Shown: positions 7,095 to 15,975, numbered from the stretch's first letter. The stretch is DNA of 53,603 nt from CAZLNO01 sp964561005 (GCA_964561005.1 CAZLNO010000013.1:1-53603); one strand, 5' to 3'. Made by a program: numbers and translations. Notes: generated by a model not told the origin, from the sequence alone.

Positions 7095-8399
7095 ATGACC
7101 GCGAAGTTCGCGCATCCCGAGACGATCTGCCTGCACGCCGGACATGATCACGATCCGGCCACCGGCGCCGTGGCGCCGCCGATCTACCAGACCACCAGCT
7201 ATCAGTTCCGCGACGCTGAGCACGCGCAGAAGCTGTTCGCGCTGGAGGAGCTGGGCAATATCTACACGCGGATCATGAACCCCACCTGCGACGTGCTGGA
7301 ACAGCGCGTGGCGGCGCTGGAGGGCGGAACGGCGGCGCTGGCCGTGGCGTCGGGGCAGGCGGCCTCGGCGATGGCGATACAGAACATCGCACGGGCCGGT
7401 GACAACGTCGTCGCCTCGACCGATTTGTATGGCGGCACCTGGAACCTTTTCGCGCATACCCTGCCGCAGCAGGGGATCGAGGTGCGCTTCGTCGACCCGG
7501 CCGATCCCGAAGCCTTCCGGCAAGCGTCGGACGAGAAGACGCGGGCCTGGTATGCCGAGACGCTGCCGAACCCCAAGCTGCAGGTGTTCCCGATCCGCGA
7601 GGTGGCGGCGATCGGCCGTGAGCTGGGCATCCCGCTCATCATGGACAACACGGCGGCGCCGGTGCTCTGCAAGCCCCTGGCGCACGGGGCGGCGGTCGTC
7701 GTTTATTCGACCACGAAGTACATCGGCGGCCACGGCACCTCGATCGGAGGCCTGATCGTGGACGGCGGCGATTTTCCCTGGGACGCGCACAAGGACCGCT
7801 TCCCGTTGCTGAACGAGCCCGACGCCAGCTACCACGGCGCGATCTGGACGGAGGCGGCCAAGCCGCTCGGCCCCATCGCCTACATCCTGAAAGCGCGGGT
7901 GACGCTGCTGCGCGACCTCGGGGCGGCGATGAGCCCGTTCAACGCCTTTCTGTTCATCCAGGGGCTGGAGACGCTGCCGCTGCGCATGCGCGAGCACAGC
8001 CGCAATGCCCAGGCGGTGGTGGACTACCTCGCCAAGCACCCCGCGGTGACGCGCGTGATCCATCCCTCCAAGCAGGAGGCGACCTATCGCGGGAGGGCGG
8101 AGGTCCACCTGAGAGGCGGCTTCGGCGGCCTGGTCGGTTTCGAGCTGGCCGGCGGCGTCGAGGCCGGTCGACGCTTCATCGACAGCCTTCGGTTGTTTTA
8201 CCATGTGGCCAACATCGGCGACGCCCGCTCTCTGGCGATTCATCCGGCCACGACGACGCACTCGCAGCTCACCGAGGACGAGCAGTCCGCCACCGGCGTT
8301 TCGCCCGGCTACGTGCGTCTGTCGGTCGGCCTGGAGCATATCGAGGACATCCTGGCCGACCTCGATCAGGCCCTCACCGCGGCGCAGGCGGCGGGCTGA
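7095..8399 (+). CDS. metY: O-acetylhomoserine sulfhydrylase (homocysteine synthase)
   Basis: The 434-residue product belongs to the Cys/Met-metabolism PLP enzymes. It shows the ETICLHAGHDHDPATGA opening, YTRIMNPTCDVLEQR, the ASGQAASAMAI block, and the PLP lysine K208 in YSTTKYIGGHGT. Length and the GHGTSIGG signature fit MetY, which makes homocysteine from O-acetylhomoserine and sulfide, better than the shorter MetB/MetZ enzymes (about 380-400 residues). A GAAGGGA site precedes the ATG. I looked for a SAM-II or related riboswitch in the 160 bases upstream and did not find one. A hairpin follows the gene before the convergent binding-protein gene. Confidence 0.92.
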   Translation: MTAKFAHPETICLHAGHDHDPATGAVAPPIYQTTSYQFRDAEHAQKLFALEELGNIYTRIMNPTCDVLEQRVAALEGGTAALAVASGQAASAMAIQNIARAGDNVVASTDLYGGTWNLFAHTLPQQGIEVRFVDPADPEAFRQASDEKTRAWYAETLPNPKLQVFPIREVAAIGRELGIPLIMDNTAAPVLCKPLAHGAAVVVYSTTKYIGGHGTSIGGLIVDGGDFPWDAHKDRFPLLNEPDASYHGAIWTEAAKPLGPIAYILKARVTLLRDLGAAMSPFNAFLFIQGLETLPLRMREHSRNAQAVVDYLAKHPAVTRVIHPSKQEATYRGRAEVHLRGGFGGLVGFELAGGVEAGRRFIDSLRLFYHVANIGDARSLAIHPATTTHSQLTEDEQSATGVSPGYVRLSVGLEHIEDILADLDQALTAAQAAG

Positions 8400-8437
8400 C
8401 CCGGCGCCCGGGCCGGCGTTCGGCGCACGGCAACACA

Positions 8438-8465
8438 CCCGCCCTCGGCACAGGCCAAGGGCGGG
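8438..8465. terminator. Candidate bidirectional terminator hairpin
   Basis: CCCGCCCT (8438-8445) and AGGGCGGG (8458-8465) form a perfect 8-bp GC-rich stem with a 12-base loop, between the convergent metY and binding-protein genes. No T-run follows on either strand, so termination efficiency is uncertain. The position supports a terminator role. Confidence 0.45.
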
Positions 8466-8486
8466 GTCCGTCGCGTGGGACCGGCG

Positions 8487-9275
8487 TCAGCTTCCCGAGG
8501 CGCCGAAGCCGTACTTGGCCATGATTTTGTCGTAGGTGCCGTCCGCCTTCATCGCCTCGAAGGCCTCGCGCCACGGCGCCACCTGTGCCGGCTTCAGGTT
8601 GGGGGAGCCGGCGATGGTCACGGGGAACTCGCTGATGACCTCGCCGGCGACCAGCTTGTCGGGATCGTAACCTTCCTGGAGCAGGGAGAAGACCGCAAGG
8701 GACTCGAGCGACAGCCAGGCCTGCACGCGACCGACCCCCATTTTGCGCGCGATCAGCTTCAGTTCCGGCGTGACGTCGAGGTTCTCGACGCCGCGCTTGC
8801 GCGCCAACTCGTGCATCAGCGAGTCCTGCTGGACAGCGACCTTGCCGGCGGTCGCGGCCGCCTCCAGCGTCATCGGCTCGGCATCCTCGCCGTAGGTGAA
8901 CAGCACCATGCGGTCATTGAAGACCGGCACGACCCAGGTGAACTTGTCCTCGCGCTGCGGGGTGCGGGCAATCGGCGCCAGCAGCCGGTTGGACTGGGTC
9001 TGGACCTCGCGATAGACGCGGGACCACGGGGCATAGTGCAGCTTCGCCGGCTGTCCGATCCGGCGCGCGATTTCCTGCGCGACCTCCGCCACGAAGCCCT
9101 GCTTGTCCCCGGATTTCATGGAGTAGGGCGGCAGGTCGGCGCTCAGAATCTTGAGTTCCTGGGCTTGAACCGAGGCCGCACCGACAAGCGAGGTCGCGAA
9201 GGCAAGGGCTCGGAGCAAACCCATCCCGGCGACGCGCCGGCCTGCGACTTTCGCGTGTGCGGTTGTGGACGTCAT
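8487..9275 (-). CDS. Family 3 extracellular solute-binding protein
   Basis: The 262-residue product has a long basic signal peptide with a hydrophobic core (LLRALAFATSLVGAASV) and a cleavage site after VQA at about residue 38. A type II periplasmic binding-protein fold of the amino-acid family follows (LKILSADLPPYS opening, GFVAEVAQEIARRIG, closing EAFEAMKADGTYDKIMAKYG). Such proteins bind amino acids or related polar solutes. No ABC permease or ATPase gene is adjacent, so it is an orphan. The next gene upstream on the same strand is a chemoreceptor, which raises the possibility of a sensory role. The ATG at 9275 follows a GGAGGG site. Confidence 0.82.
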   Translation of the reverse strand: MTSTTAHAKVAGRRVAGMGLLRALAFATSLVGAASVQAQELKILSADLPPYSMKSGDKQGFVAEVAQEIARRIGQPAKLHYAPWSRVYREVQTQSNRLLAPIARTPQREDKFTWVVPVFNDRMVLFTYGEDAEPMTLEAAATAGKVAVQQDSLMHELARKRGVENLDVTPELKLIARKMGVGRVQAWLSLESLAVFSLLQEGYDPDKLVAGEVISEFPVTIAGSPNLKPAQVAPWREAFEAMKADGTYDKIMAKYGFGASGS

Positions 9276-9522
9276 GATACCCTCCTCTGGTGTGGCGGTC
9301 AAAGGTTGCAAGCGCCAAGGCAAACACACGCGCCGTAGCAAAAAGTAAGCCGGCCTCCTCACGGTGGCCGGCTGCCTTGGCCGGTTCCATTTTCGACGGG
9401 CGATGTTGTCGCCGCGAGCCAGCGGCACTTTTGCCGCGGTAGCTTCCACTTGGGCGCGTGGTTATTGCATCCACTCCTTGTTTGTCGTCTCCCAGCGCAA
9501 TCCCGGTCTCGGCGCCGTGGGA

Positions 9523-11067
9523 TCAGCGGGCGCGAATCTCCGCCAGGAACTTGTCGACCTCCCCGCCCAGGGAGTTGAACCCGCGCAGCAGGTTGTCCAT
9601 CGCGGTGGACACATCGCTGGCCTTGTCGGCGTTCTGGTTGGTCGCCTGCACGACCTCGTTGAGGTACTCCTGAACCGCATTCGCCGAATTGGCCGCCGCC
9701 TGGGCGCTGCGGGCGATTTCCTTGGTTGCGGCGTCCTGCTCCTGCGTGGCGCCGGCAATGCCCGACACGAACTCGTTGACGCGCGAGATGATGTCGACGA
9801 TGGCGTTCATCTGGTCGACCGCCTTGCCGGTGACGCCCTGCACCTCGCTGACCTGGGTGGCGATGTCGTCGGTGGCCTTGGCGGTCTGATTGGCCAGGGA
9901 CTTCACCTCGTTCGCGACGACGGCGAATCCCTTGCCGGCCTCGCCCGCGCGCGCGGCCTCGATGGTGGCGTTGAGCGCCAGCAGGTTGGTCTGCTCGGCG
10001 ATGTCGTTGATCAGCGTGACCACCTCGCTGATCTTCTGCGCGGCGGTTTGCAGCTTGCCGACGGTCTCCTGCGTTTCCTGCGCGCGGCGGACTGCGTCGT
10101 CGGATACCTGGGTCGACTGCTGCGCATTGTCGGCGATCTCGCGGATCGAGGAGGTCAGTTCCTCGGTGGTGGAGGCGACGGTCTGGACGTTCTGGTTCGC
10201 CTGCTCGGACTCCTGTGCCGCGCCCTCGGCCTTTTGGCGGTTGGACGCGGCCACCTGGTTCATGCTGCTGGCCTGCTGCGCCACCTGCTGCGAGGCCGAG
10301 GTCATGTCGCGCACCGAGGCCTTGACCGTCTCCTCGAAGTTGTCGGCGAGGGTCCGGCGCGCCTCTTCGCGCTCGCGCTCGTTTCGCGCCTTCAGTTCCT
10401 CCTGCTCCCTGCGCATGCGCGCCATCTCGCGGTCGTTCTCCTGGAAGACCTGAACCGCGCGCGCCATTTCGCCAACTTCGTCCTTACGCGCCAGATAGGG
10501 GATCTCGACCTCGTCCTCGGCCTGGGCGATCCGCGTCATGGCCTCGGTGATGGCGCTGACGGGCCGCAGCACGCGGCTGAGCGAGAACATCATCGCGCCG
10601 ACCAGCACCACGAGGGTGATCAGCGTGACCACGATACCGTTGCGGATGGTTTCGGCGATCTGGGCCTCCACCCGGGCGGTGCTCAGGCCCAGTTCCAGCA
10701 GCCCGAGGATCTCGCCGTCCTGCTTGGACTTGGCCTGCGCGACGACGACCCCCTCCTCGCGCACCTCGCCGTACTCGGCGATCGCGTCGCCGTTCGGCTC
10801 GGAGATGCGGACGAACTGAAAGTCCTCGTCCTCCTGCAGGCTCTTGATCGAGTTTTTCGCGGCCTCGTAATCCAGGTTCCACAGTGCCCCGGAGATCGCG
10901 TCCGCCTGCAGCGAGGCCAGGCGCGAGACCCGTGCCTCCAGCGCGTTTTCGAGTCGCGCCTTCTGCTGCTGGACCTGGTACCAGCCCGATGCCGCGAAGA
11001 TGATAATGATGAGCGCGATGAAGCCCAGCGCGACCCGCCAGCGCAGGGTCAGGTGAACGGAAGGCAT
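9523..11067 (-). CDS. Methyl-accepting chemotaxis protein
   Basis: The 514-residue chemoreceptor has TM1 at about residues 12-30, a periplasmic domain of about 110 residues with an ALWNLDYEAA segment, TM2 at about 143-163, a HAMP linker to about 216, and a long cytoplasmic coiled coil. The highly conserved hairpin tip NLLALNATIEAARAGEAGKGFAVVA, where CheA and CheW bind, is intact. The small periplasmic domain is unlike a full double Cache domain, and its ligand is unknown. No che genes are nearby. The ATG at 11067 lies after a GGGGG stretch. The binding-protein gene follows 247 bases downstream on the same strand. Confidence 0.92.
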   Translation of the reverse strand: MPSVHLTLRWRVALGFIALIIIIFAASGWYQVQQQKARLENALEARVSRLASLQADAISGALWNLDYEAAKNSIKSLQEDEDFQFVRISEPNGDAIAEYGEVREEGVVVAQAKSKQDGEILGLLELGLSTARVEAQIAETIRNGIVVTLITLVVLVGAMMFSLSRVLRPVSAITEAMTRIAQAEDEVEIPYLARKDEVGEMARAVQVFQENDREMARMRREQEELKARNEREREEARRTLADNFEETVKASVRDMTSASQQVAQQASSMNQVAASNRQKAEGAAQESEQANQNVQTVASTTEELTSSIREIADNAQQSTQVSDDAVRRAQETQETVGKLQTAAQKISEVVTLINDIAEQTNLLALNATIEAARAGEAGKGFAVVANEVKSLANQTAKATDDIATQVSEVQGVTGKAVDQMNAIVDIISRVNEFVSGIAGATQEQDAATKEIARSAQAAANSANAVQEYLNEVVQATNQNADKASDVSTAMDNLLRGFNSLGGEVDKFLAEIRAR

Positions 11068-11410
11068 GCACGGACCCCCTATCCGATCGAATTCGGCCTC
11101 GGCCCCGAGACCGCCGCGAGATGACTTCCGATTCTGATAATCCGGCCGGGTTAATAAACTATTATATGCAAATGCTGGTGATCGTACCGGCGCGACGTGT
11201 GGATAAAACGCACCAGAATTGACGCGAAAAAACGAGAAAGCCGTCGCGCCGAAGGCGTGTGCGCGGGCATCGCCGGGAGGGGGACGCAAGGGCTTGTTGC
11301 CGCGCGCTTCGCCCCCTAATGTTCGGTTGGTATCCGGAGGAGGAGCCGGAAAGGAACGGCAGGTGTCGGCGGTCCGGCGAATGGCCGCCGCGAGCGATGG
11401 CGGGAAGAGG
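11068..11410. other. Divergent intergenic region between chemoreceptor and hemB
   Basis: About 340 bases lie between the two start codons chosen here. The middle (11130-11220) is notably AT-rich and contains the -10-like element noted separately. The part from about 11219 onward is open in the hemB frame, so the real hemB start could be a GTG at 11363 or an ATG at 11381. No other gene is seen. Confidence 0.45.
11161..11166 (-). promoter_or_regulatory. Candidate -10 element for the chemoreceptor gene
   Basis: The minus strand reads TATAAT exactly at this spot, preceded by TTTGCA, in an AT-rich patch about 95 bases upstream of the chemoreceptor start. No good TTGACA-like -35 lies 16-18 bases further up, so this is a weak call. 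Confidence 0.3.
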
Positions 11411-12487
11411 ATGGCCCATCCGAGGCAGAACCCGGCACGCGCGGTGCTCGGGCCCCTGGACGACGGCAGGTCCGAGTCAGTTGCGCCGGCCGCGGACCGC
11501 GGGGCGTTTCCGACGGTCCGCATGCGTCGGAACCGGTGCGACGACTGGACCCGGCGGCTCGTGGCGGAATCGCGCCTGAGCGCGGCGGATCTGCTGTGGC
11601 CGGTGTTCGTGACCGAGGGCAGCGACCGGCGCGAGGCGATCGCTTCGATGCCCGGCGTCCACCGGCTGTCGATCGACCGCCTGGCCGACGCCGTGGGCCG
11701 GGCGCGCGAACTGGGCATTCCGGCGGTGGCGCTGTTCCCGCACGTGCCCGACACGAAGAAGTCGGCCGACTGCGCCGAGGCCTGGAAACCCGACAACCTG
11801 GTCTGCCGCGCATTGCGGGAACTGAAGCGGCAGGTGCCGGATGTCGGCGTCGTCTGCGACGTCGCGCTGGACCCCTTCAACGCGCTGGGCCATGACGGCC
11901 TGGTCGTCGGCGGCCGGATCGCCAACGACGAGACGCTGGAGGCGCTGGTGCGCCAGGCGCTGGTGCAGGCCAAGGCCGGCTGCGACGTGCTGGCGCCCTC
12001 GGACATGATGGACGGCCGCGTGGGGGCGATTCGCGCGGCCCTCGACGCGGCGGGCTATCAGGACGTGCGCATCATGGCCTATTCGGCGAAGTACGCCAGC
12101 GCCTTCTACGGGCCGTTCCGCGAGGCCGTGGGCTCCGGCGGCGTGCTTGCGGGCGACAAGAAGACCTACCAGATGGACCCGGCCAATACCGACGAGGCCC
12201 TGCGCGAGGTGGCGCTCGACCTCCAGGAAGGCGCCGACATGGTGATGGTCAAGCCGGGCATGCCCTACCTGGACATCGTGCGGCGCGTGAAGGACACCTT
12301 CCGCGTCCCTACCTTCGCCTATCAGGTCAGTGGCGAGTACGCCATGCTGAAGGCCGCGGCGCAGCAGGGCTGGCTGGACAACGACAAGGTCGTCATGGAG
12401 AGCCTGCTCGCGTTCAAGCGCGCCGGCGCCGACGGCATCCTGACCTATGCGGCGGTCGAGGCGGCCGAGCGCCTGAAGGCCGGATGA
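11411..12487 (+). CDS. hemB: Delta-aminolevulinic acid dehydratase (porphobilinogen synthase)
   Basis: HemB condenses two 5-aminolevulinate molecules to porphobilinogen in haem synthesis. The two active-site lysines are visible in MAYSAKYASAFYGPFR and VMVKPGMPYLD, and SDMMDGRVGAIR is present. The metal-site segment reads DVALDPFNALGHDG, with aspartates where zinc enzymes have three cysteines, so this is the magnesium-dependent type known from alphaproteobacteria. With the ATG at 11411 the product is 358 residues, somewhat longer than the usual 320-340. Family similarity begins only around FPTVRMRRNRCDDWTRRLV, so the N-terminal 35 or so residues are uncertain. GTG 11363, ATG 11381 and ATG 11522 are other possible starts. 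The gene is convergent with minE. Confidence 0.9.
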   Translation: MAHPRQNPARAVLGPLDDGRSESVAPAADRGAFPTVRMRRNRCDDWTRRLVAESRLSAADLLWPVFVTEGSDRREAIASMPGVHRLSIDRLADAVGRARELGIPAVALFPHVPDTKKSADCAEAWKPDNLVCRALRELKRQVPDVGVVCDVALDPFNALGHDGLVVGGRIANDETLEALVRQALVQAKAGCDVLAPSDMMDGRVGAIRAALDAAGYQDVRIMAYSAKYASAFYGPFREAVGSGGVLAGDKKTYQMDPANTDEALREVALDLQEGADMVMVKPGMPYLDIVRRVKDTFRVPTFAYQVSGEYAMLKAAAQQGWLDNDKVVMESLLAFKRAGADGILTYAAVEAAERLKAG

Positions 12488-12505
12488 ACGCCGGACGGCG
12501 GCTTG

Positions 12506-12781
12506 TCAGGCGCGGCGCCGCTCCGCCGTCTTGGCGTGCTCCGGCAGCTCGACGTTGACCTCCAGGGTCGAGACCTCGTCCCCGCGCTCGAGTTGGACCT
12601 GCACCTTGTCGTCGTCGATCGCCACGTACTTCTTCACGACCTCCAGCAACTCGCGCTGCAGCTTGGGCAGGTAGTCGGGACTGTCCCGGCCGGCGCGCTC
12701 GTGCGCCAGCAGGATCTGCAGCCGCTCGCGGGCCTGGGGCGCGGAGGCCGGCTGTTTGCGGAAAAAATCCAGAAGGCTCAT
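12506..12781 (-). CDS. minE: Cell division topological specificity factor MinE
   Basis: The 91-residue product has the typical MinE plan. The N-terminal membrane-binding segment is SLLDFFRK, followed by the RERLQILLAHERA helix that contacts MinD and stimulates its ATPase, and a C-terminal dimerisation domain (YLPKLQRELLEVVKKYV, then KVQVQLERG). MinE drives pole-to-pole oscillation of MinCD and so places the division site at midcell. Its ATG overlaps the stop of minD by 4 bases, and it is last in the minC-minD-minE operon. Confidence 0.95.
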   Translation of the reverse strand: MSLLDFFRKQPASAPQARERLQILLAHERAGRDSPDYLPKLQRELLEVVKKYVAIDDDKVQVQLERGDEVSTLEVNVELPEHAKTAERRRA

Positions 12782-13593
12782 GCGGTCCTCCGGAACAGGC
12801 GCTGAAACACGCCGCGGCGTTCGCGCTTCAGGAAGCGGTGCGGCACTTCCTCGCCGAGGAAGCGGGCGACAGCGTCGCGGTAGGCCTGGCCGGGCGTGGA
12901 GTCCTGGTCCAGGACCACCGGCTGGCCGATGTTGGACGCGCGCAGCACCGCCTCATCCTCGGGCACCACGCCGAGAAGCTGGATGGCCAGGATCTCCAGC
13001 ACGTCGTCCACGTTCAGCATCTCGCCGCGCTCGACCCGGTCGATGTCATAGCGGGTCAGCAGCAGATGCTCGCGCACCGGCTCGCGGTTCTCCTCGGCGC
13101 GCTTGGACTTCGACTGGAGGATGCCGAGGATGCGGTCGCTGTCGCGCACCGAGGAGACCTCGGGATTGGTGACGATGACCGCCTCGTCGGCGTGGTAGAG
13201 CGCCATCACGGCGCCCTTCTCGATCCCGGCCGGACTGTCGCAGACGACGTAGTCGAAATCCGTCTTGAGCTGCTCCAGCGCGGCGCCGACCCCTTCGCGG
13301 GTCAGCGCGTCCTTGTCGCGCGTCTGGCTGGTGGGCAGGATGTAGAGGTTGTCGACCCGCTTGTCCTTGATCAGGGCCTGATTCAGCTTGGCGTCGCCCT
13401 GGATCACGTTGACGAAGTCGAACACCACCCGGCGCTCGCAGCCCATGACGAGGTCGAGGTTGCGCAGCCCGACGTCGAAGTCCACGACGACGGTGCGGTG
13501 TCCGCGCTGGGCCAGGCCGGCGGCGAAGGCGGCGGCGGAGGTCGTCTTGCCGACGCCGCCCTTTCCGGAGGTCATGACGACGATTTTGCTCAC
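12778..13593 (-). CDS. minD: Septum site-determining ATPase MinD
   Basis: The 271-residue product is a ParA/MinD P-loop ATPase. The deviant Walker A is SGKGGVGKTT at residues 9-18 with the signature lysine at K11. VDFDVGLRNLD and DSPAGIE supply switch residues. The C-terminus (RERRGVFQRLF) is the amphipathic helix that attaches MinD-ATP to the membrane. MinD recruits MinC to block FtsZ assembly and is released by MinE. It sits 23 bases after minC and overlaps minE by 4 bases. Confidence 0.96.
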   Translation of the reverse strand: MSKIVVMTSGKGGVGKTTSAAAFAAGLAQRGHRTVVVDFDVGLRNLDLVMGCERRVVFDFVNVIQGDAKLNQALIKDKRVDNLYILPTSQTRDKDALTREGVGAALEQLKTDFDYVVCDSPAGIEKGAVMALYHADEAVIVTNPEVSSVRDSDRILGILQSKSKRAEENREPVREHLLLTRYDIDRVERGEMLNVDDVLEILAIQLLGVVPEDEAVLRASNIGQPVVLDQDSTPGQAYRDAVARFLGEEVPHRFLKRERRGVFQRLFRRTA

Positions 13594-13616
13594 CTGGACG
13601 CCTCCTTTTCAGGCTC

Positions 13617-14390
13617 TCATGAACGCAGCGGCCGGACGAGCGGCTCGATGACGAGGCGCTCGCCCTGCAGGGAAATCTGCACCGCCTGACCGATCAGCTC
13701 CTCTTCGATGTCATCGCGCACGCGATAGGCGCCGGCGATGGACACCAGTTCGGCCTGCAGGCTCTGGCAGAAGATGCGCGCGCTTTCGTCGCCGCGGACC
13801 CCGGCCAGCGCCCGGCCGCGCAGCGGGCCATAGACGTGCACGTGCCCGTCGGCGATCAACTCCGCCCCGGCGCTGACCGGCGCGGTGGCGACGAGGTCGC
13901 CGCCGCGCGCGTAGACCCGCCGGCCGGAGCGCACCGGCTGCGTCAGCAGCATCGCGGGCGTGCCCTCGGGCTCCGGCGGCCGGGCCTGGTCGGAGGGGGC
14001 GGCGCGCTTGCCGGGCTTGCCCTCGCGCTCCGGCCGCTGCCGGCCCGAGCGCCACAGCGGGAAGGGGCAGAGGCCGGCGGCCAGCGCCTGCTCGTTCTGC
14101 GCCTCGCTGCCGTTCTGGACGCCGACCGGGATCAGCCCCAGTTCGCGGATGCGCGCCACCAGGTCCACGACGTCGAGCTTGCCCTGGGCGCCGACGGCCT
14201 GCAGGTCCAGCACGACCGGCGCGCTCTCGAAGAAGCTGGGCGCCTGGCGCAGCTTCGCCTCGATGCCCGCCAGCGGATCGCCGGTCGCCGGCACGTCCAG
14301 CACCATGAGCGTGAAGGTCCCCCCGCGCAGCCGGCCCTGGGCCTCGCTGTCGCCGCCCCCTCGGCGGTTGCGCGATCGCGCGTTTTGCAA
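13617..14390 (-). CDS. minC: Septum site-determining protein MinC
   Basis: MinC inhibits FtsZ polymerisation. An N-terminal MinC_N domain is visible (GTFTLMVLDVP, then FFESAPVVLDLQAV and LGLIPVGVQNGS), then a charged linker (about residues 100-150), then the right-handed beta-helix C-domain with RSGRRVYARGGDLVATAPVSAGAELIADG in short steps and HVYGPLRGRALAG. The first family-like strand (GRLRGGTFTLMVL) lies upstream of the nearest ATG, so the ATG inside it is rejected. A TTG at 14390 (or 14393), preceded by CAGGGG, gives 257 residues and is the best start I can find, though uncertain. It is the first gene of minCDE. Confidence 0.88.
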   Translation of the reverse strand: MQNARSRNRRGGGDSEAQGRLRGGTFTLMVLDVPATGDPLAGIEAKLRQAPSFFESAPVVLDLQAVGAQGKLDVVDLVARIRELGLIPVGVQNGSEAQNEQALAAGLCPFPLWRSGRQRPEREGKPGKRAAPSDQARPPEPEGTPAMLLTQPVRSGRRVYARGGDLVATAPVSAGAELIADGHVHVYGPLRGRALAGVRGDESARIFCQSLQAELVSIAGAYRVRDDIEEELIGQAVQISLQGERLVIEPLVRPLRS

Positions 14391-14509
14391 CAAAATCCCC
14401 TGGTTGACGATTCGTAAGACGCAAGACCTTGTGGTTAAGGTATGAATACGGTCCCGAGTCGCAGAAGTATTTTTTTGCGGCCATTTCATGGCGCGGCGGG
14501 CGGGTCCGT

Positions 14510-15307
14510 CTAGCCGAGGGTCACGTCCAGGAACAGCATCACCGCCAGCCCGATCATCAGGCCGAAGGTGGGAGCGTGCTGAAAGCCTCGGCGGTGGGTT
14601 TCCGGAATGATCTCGCTGGAGATGACGAACACCATGGCGCCGGCGGCGAACGCCATGCCCCAGGGCAGCAGCTCGCGGGCCAGGGCCACCAGGCCGGCGC
14701 CGAACAGGCCGCCCACCGGCTCGACGAGGCCCGTGACCAGCGCGACGGCAAAGGCCGTGCCGCGGCTGTAGTTCTGGCTCAGCAGCGCCAGCGCCACGGC
14801 GAGCCCCTCCGGCAGGTTCTGCAGCGCGATCCCGATCGCCAGCGACAGCCCGTTGGCCACGTCGCCGCCGCCGAACCCCACGCCGACAGCCAGGCCTTCG
14901 GGGAAGTTGTGCAGCGTGATGGCGATGACGAACAGCCAGATGCGCGCCAGTGCCGTGCCGTCCGCGCCCTCGTGGCCGGTGACGAAGTGCTCGTGCGGGA
15001 TGACCCGGTTCAGGACGTCGAGGGAAGCCGCCCCGAGCAGGATTCCGGCGACCACGATCAGGGCGGCCAGCGCCCGGCCGGCGCCCTGCGCCTCGGCGGC
15101 CTCCAGCCCCGGCAGGATCAGCGACAGGAACGAGGCCGCCAGCATGACCCCGGCGCCGAAGCCGAGCATCACGTCCTGCATCCGCGCCGAGATGCGCACC
15201 GGCGCCAGGATCGGCAGCGCGCCGACGCCGGTGGCCAGGCCGGCCAGCAGGCTGGCGACCGCGCCGAGCGTCAGCGGCGACGTCTGTCCCAGAACATCGT
15301 CGAGCAT
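14510..15307 (-). CDS. ZIP family divalent metal transporter
   Basis: The 265-residue integral membrane protein has about eight hydrophobic segments and the two ZIP metal-binding helices, HNFPEG and QNLPEG, in transmembrane helices 4 and 5. A cytoplasmic loop carries the histidines of IPHEHFVTGHEG. ZIP proteins import zinc, iron or other divalent cations into the cytoplasm, and the bacterial ZupT group is broad in substrate. The ATG at 15307 is preceded by GAAGGGGA. It lies upstream of minC on the same strand, separated by about 120 bases, so it is probably a separate unit. The metal cannot be decided from sequence. Confidence 0.85.
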   Translation of the reverse strand: MLDDVLGQTSPLTLGAVASLLAGLATGVGALPILAPVRISARMQDVMLGFGAGVMLAASFLSLILPGLEAAEAQGAGRALAALIVVAGILLGAASLDVLNRVIPHEHFVTGHEGADGTALARIWLFVIAITLHNFPEGLAVGVGFGGGDVANGLSLAIGIALQNLPEGLAVALALLSQNYSRGTAFAVALVTGLVEPVGGLFGAGLVALARELLPWGMAFAAGAMVFVISSEIIPETHRRGFQHAPTFGLMIGLAVMLFLDVTLG

Positions 15308-15461
15308 GTCGTAGTCCCCTTCGCGCGGATCTGCTACTGCTGTTCCGCGCCGTATGCAACGGTCGGGCAATCCGCCGAGTGGACGGAGCGGTGGGCGACA
15401 ACCTACATAGATGTCGGGCGTTCGCGGTTTCGGGCGCGTGGCTTTCAGGGAGGATATCGAG

Positions 15462-15935
15462 ATGGCGACCGCGATTTTTGCCGCCGGCTGCTTCTGGGGC
15501 GTGGAGGCGAAGTTCCGCCAGGTGCCGGGCGTCACGGCGACCCAGGTCGGCTATACCGGCGGGACGGTGAGCAATCCGAGCTACGAGGACGTGTGCAGCG
15601 GCCGCACCGGCCATGCCGAGGCCGTGAAGGTGGACTACGACCCCGCGCAGGTGACCTACGCGCGGCTTCTGGAGGTGTTCTGGAAGGCGCACGACCCGAC
15701 GCAGAAGAACCGGCAGGGGCCGGACGTCGGCACGCAGTACCGCTCGGCGATCTTCGTGCACGACGACGAGCAGCGGCGTCTGGCCGAGGATTCCAAGGCC
15801 CGCCTGGACCATTCCGGCGCCCATGCGCGGCCGATCGTGACCGAGATCGTGGCCGCCGGCGACTTCTGGCCGGCCGAGGACTATCACCAGCAGTACCTGG
15901 AAAAGCGCGGCCTGGCGACCTGTGGCACGGCCTGA
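15462..15935 (+). CDS. msrA: Peptide methionine sulfoxide reductase MsrA
   Basis: The 157-residue product reduces S-methionine sulfoxide in proteins and free form. The catalytic cysteine is C10 in GCFWGVE, followed by GYTGG, SYEDVCSGRTGHAEAV and YRSAIF, all typical. A cysteine near the C-terminus (C154 in ATCGTA) is placed to act as a resolving cysteine recycled by thioredoxin. I start at ATG 15462, 8 bases after GGGAGG, because the catalytic motif always lies close to the N-terminus. The 17 extra codons upstream look non-family. The gene is divergent from the ZIP transporter. Confidence 0.94.
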   Translation: MATAIFAAGCFWGVEAKFRQVPGVTATQVGYTGGTVSNPSYEDVCSGRTGHAEAVKVDYDPAQVTYARLLEVFWKAHDPTQKNRQGPDVGTQYRSAIFVHDDEQRRLAEDSKARLDHSGAHARPIVTEIVAAGDFWPAEDYHQQYLEKRGLATCGTA

Positions 15936-15942
15936 GCGGTCC

Positions 15943-15975
15943 GGCGCCGGCGGCGCCCCTTGCGCCACCGGCGCA
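15943..15975. terminator. Two short hairpins after msrA, candidate terminator
   Basis: GGCGCC-GGC-GGCGCC (15943-15957) and TGCGCC-ACC-GGCGCA (15961-15975) are consecutive 6-bp stems with 3-base loops, just after the msrA stop. Neither is followed by a T-run. They could attenuate transcription before the next gene on the same strand. Confidence 0.3.

Noticed and set aside
13617..14304. A minC start at the internal ATG that begins MVLDVP
   Set aside because: It would cut through the first beta strand of the MinC N-terminal domain; residues before it (GRLRGGTFTL) belong to the family fold.
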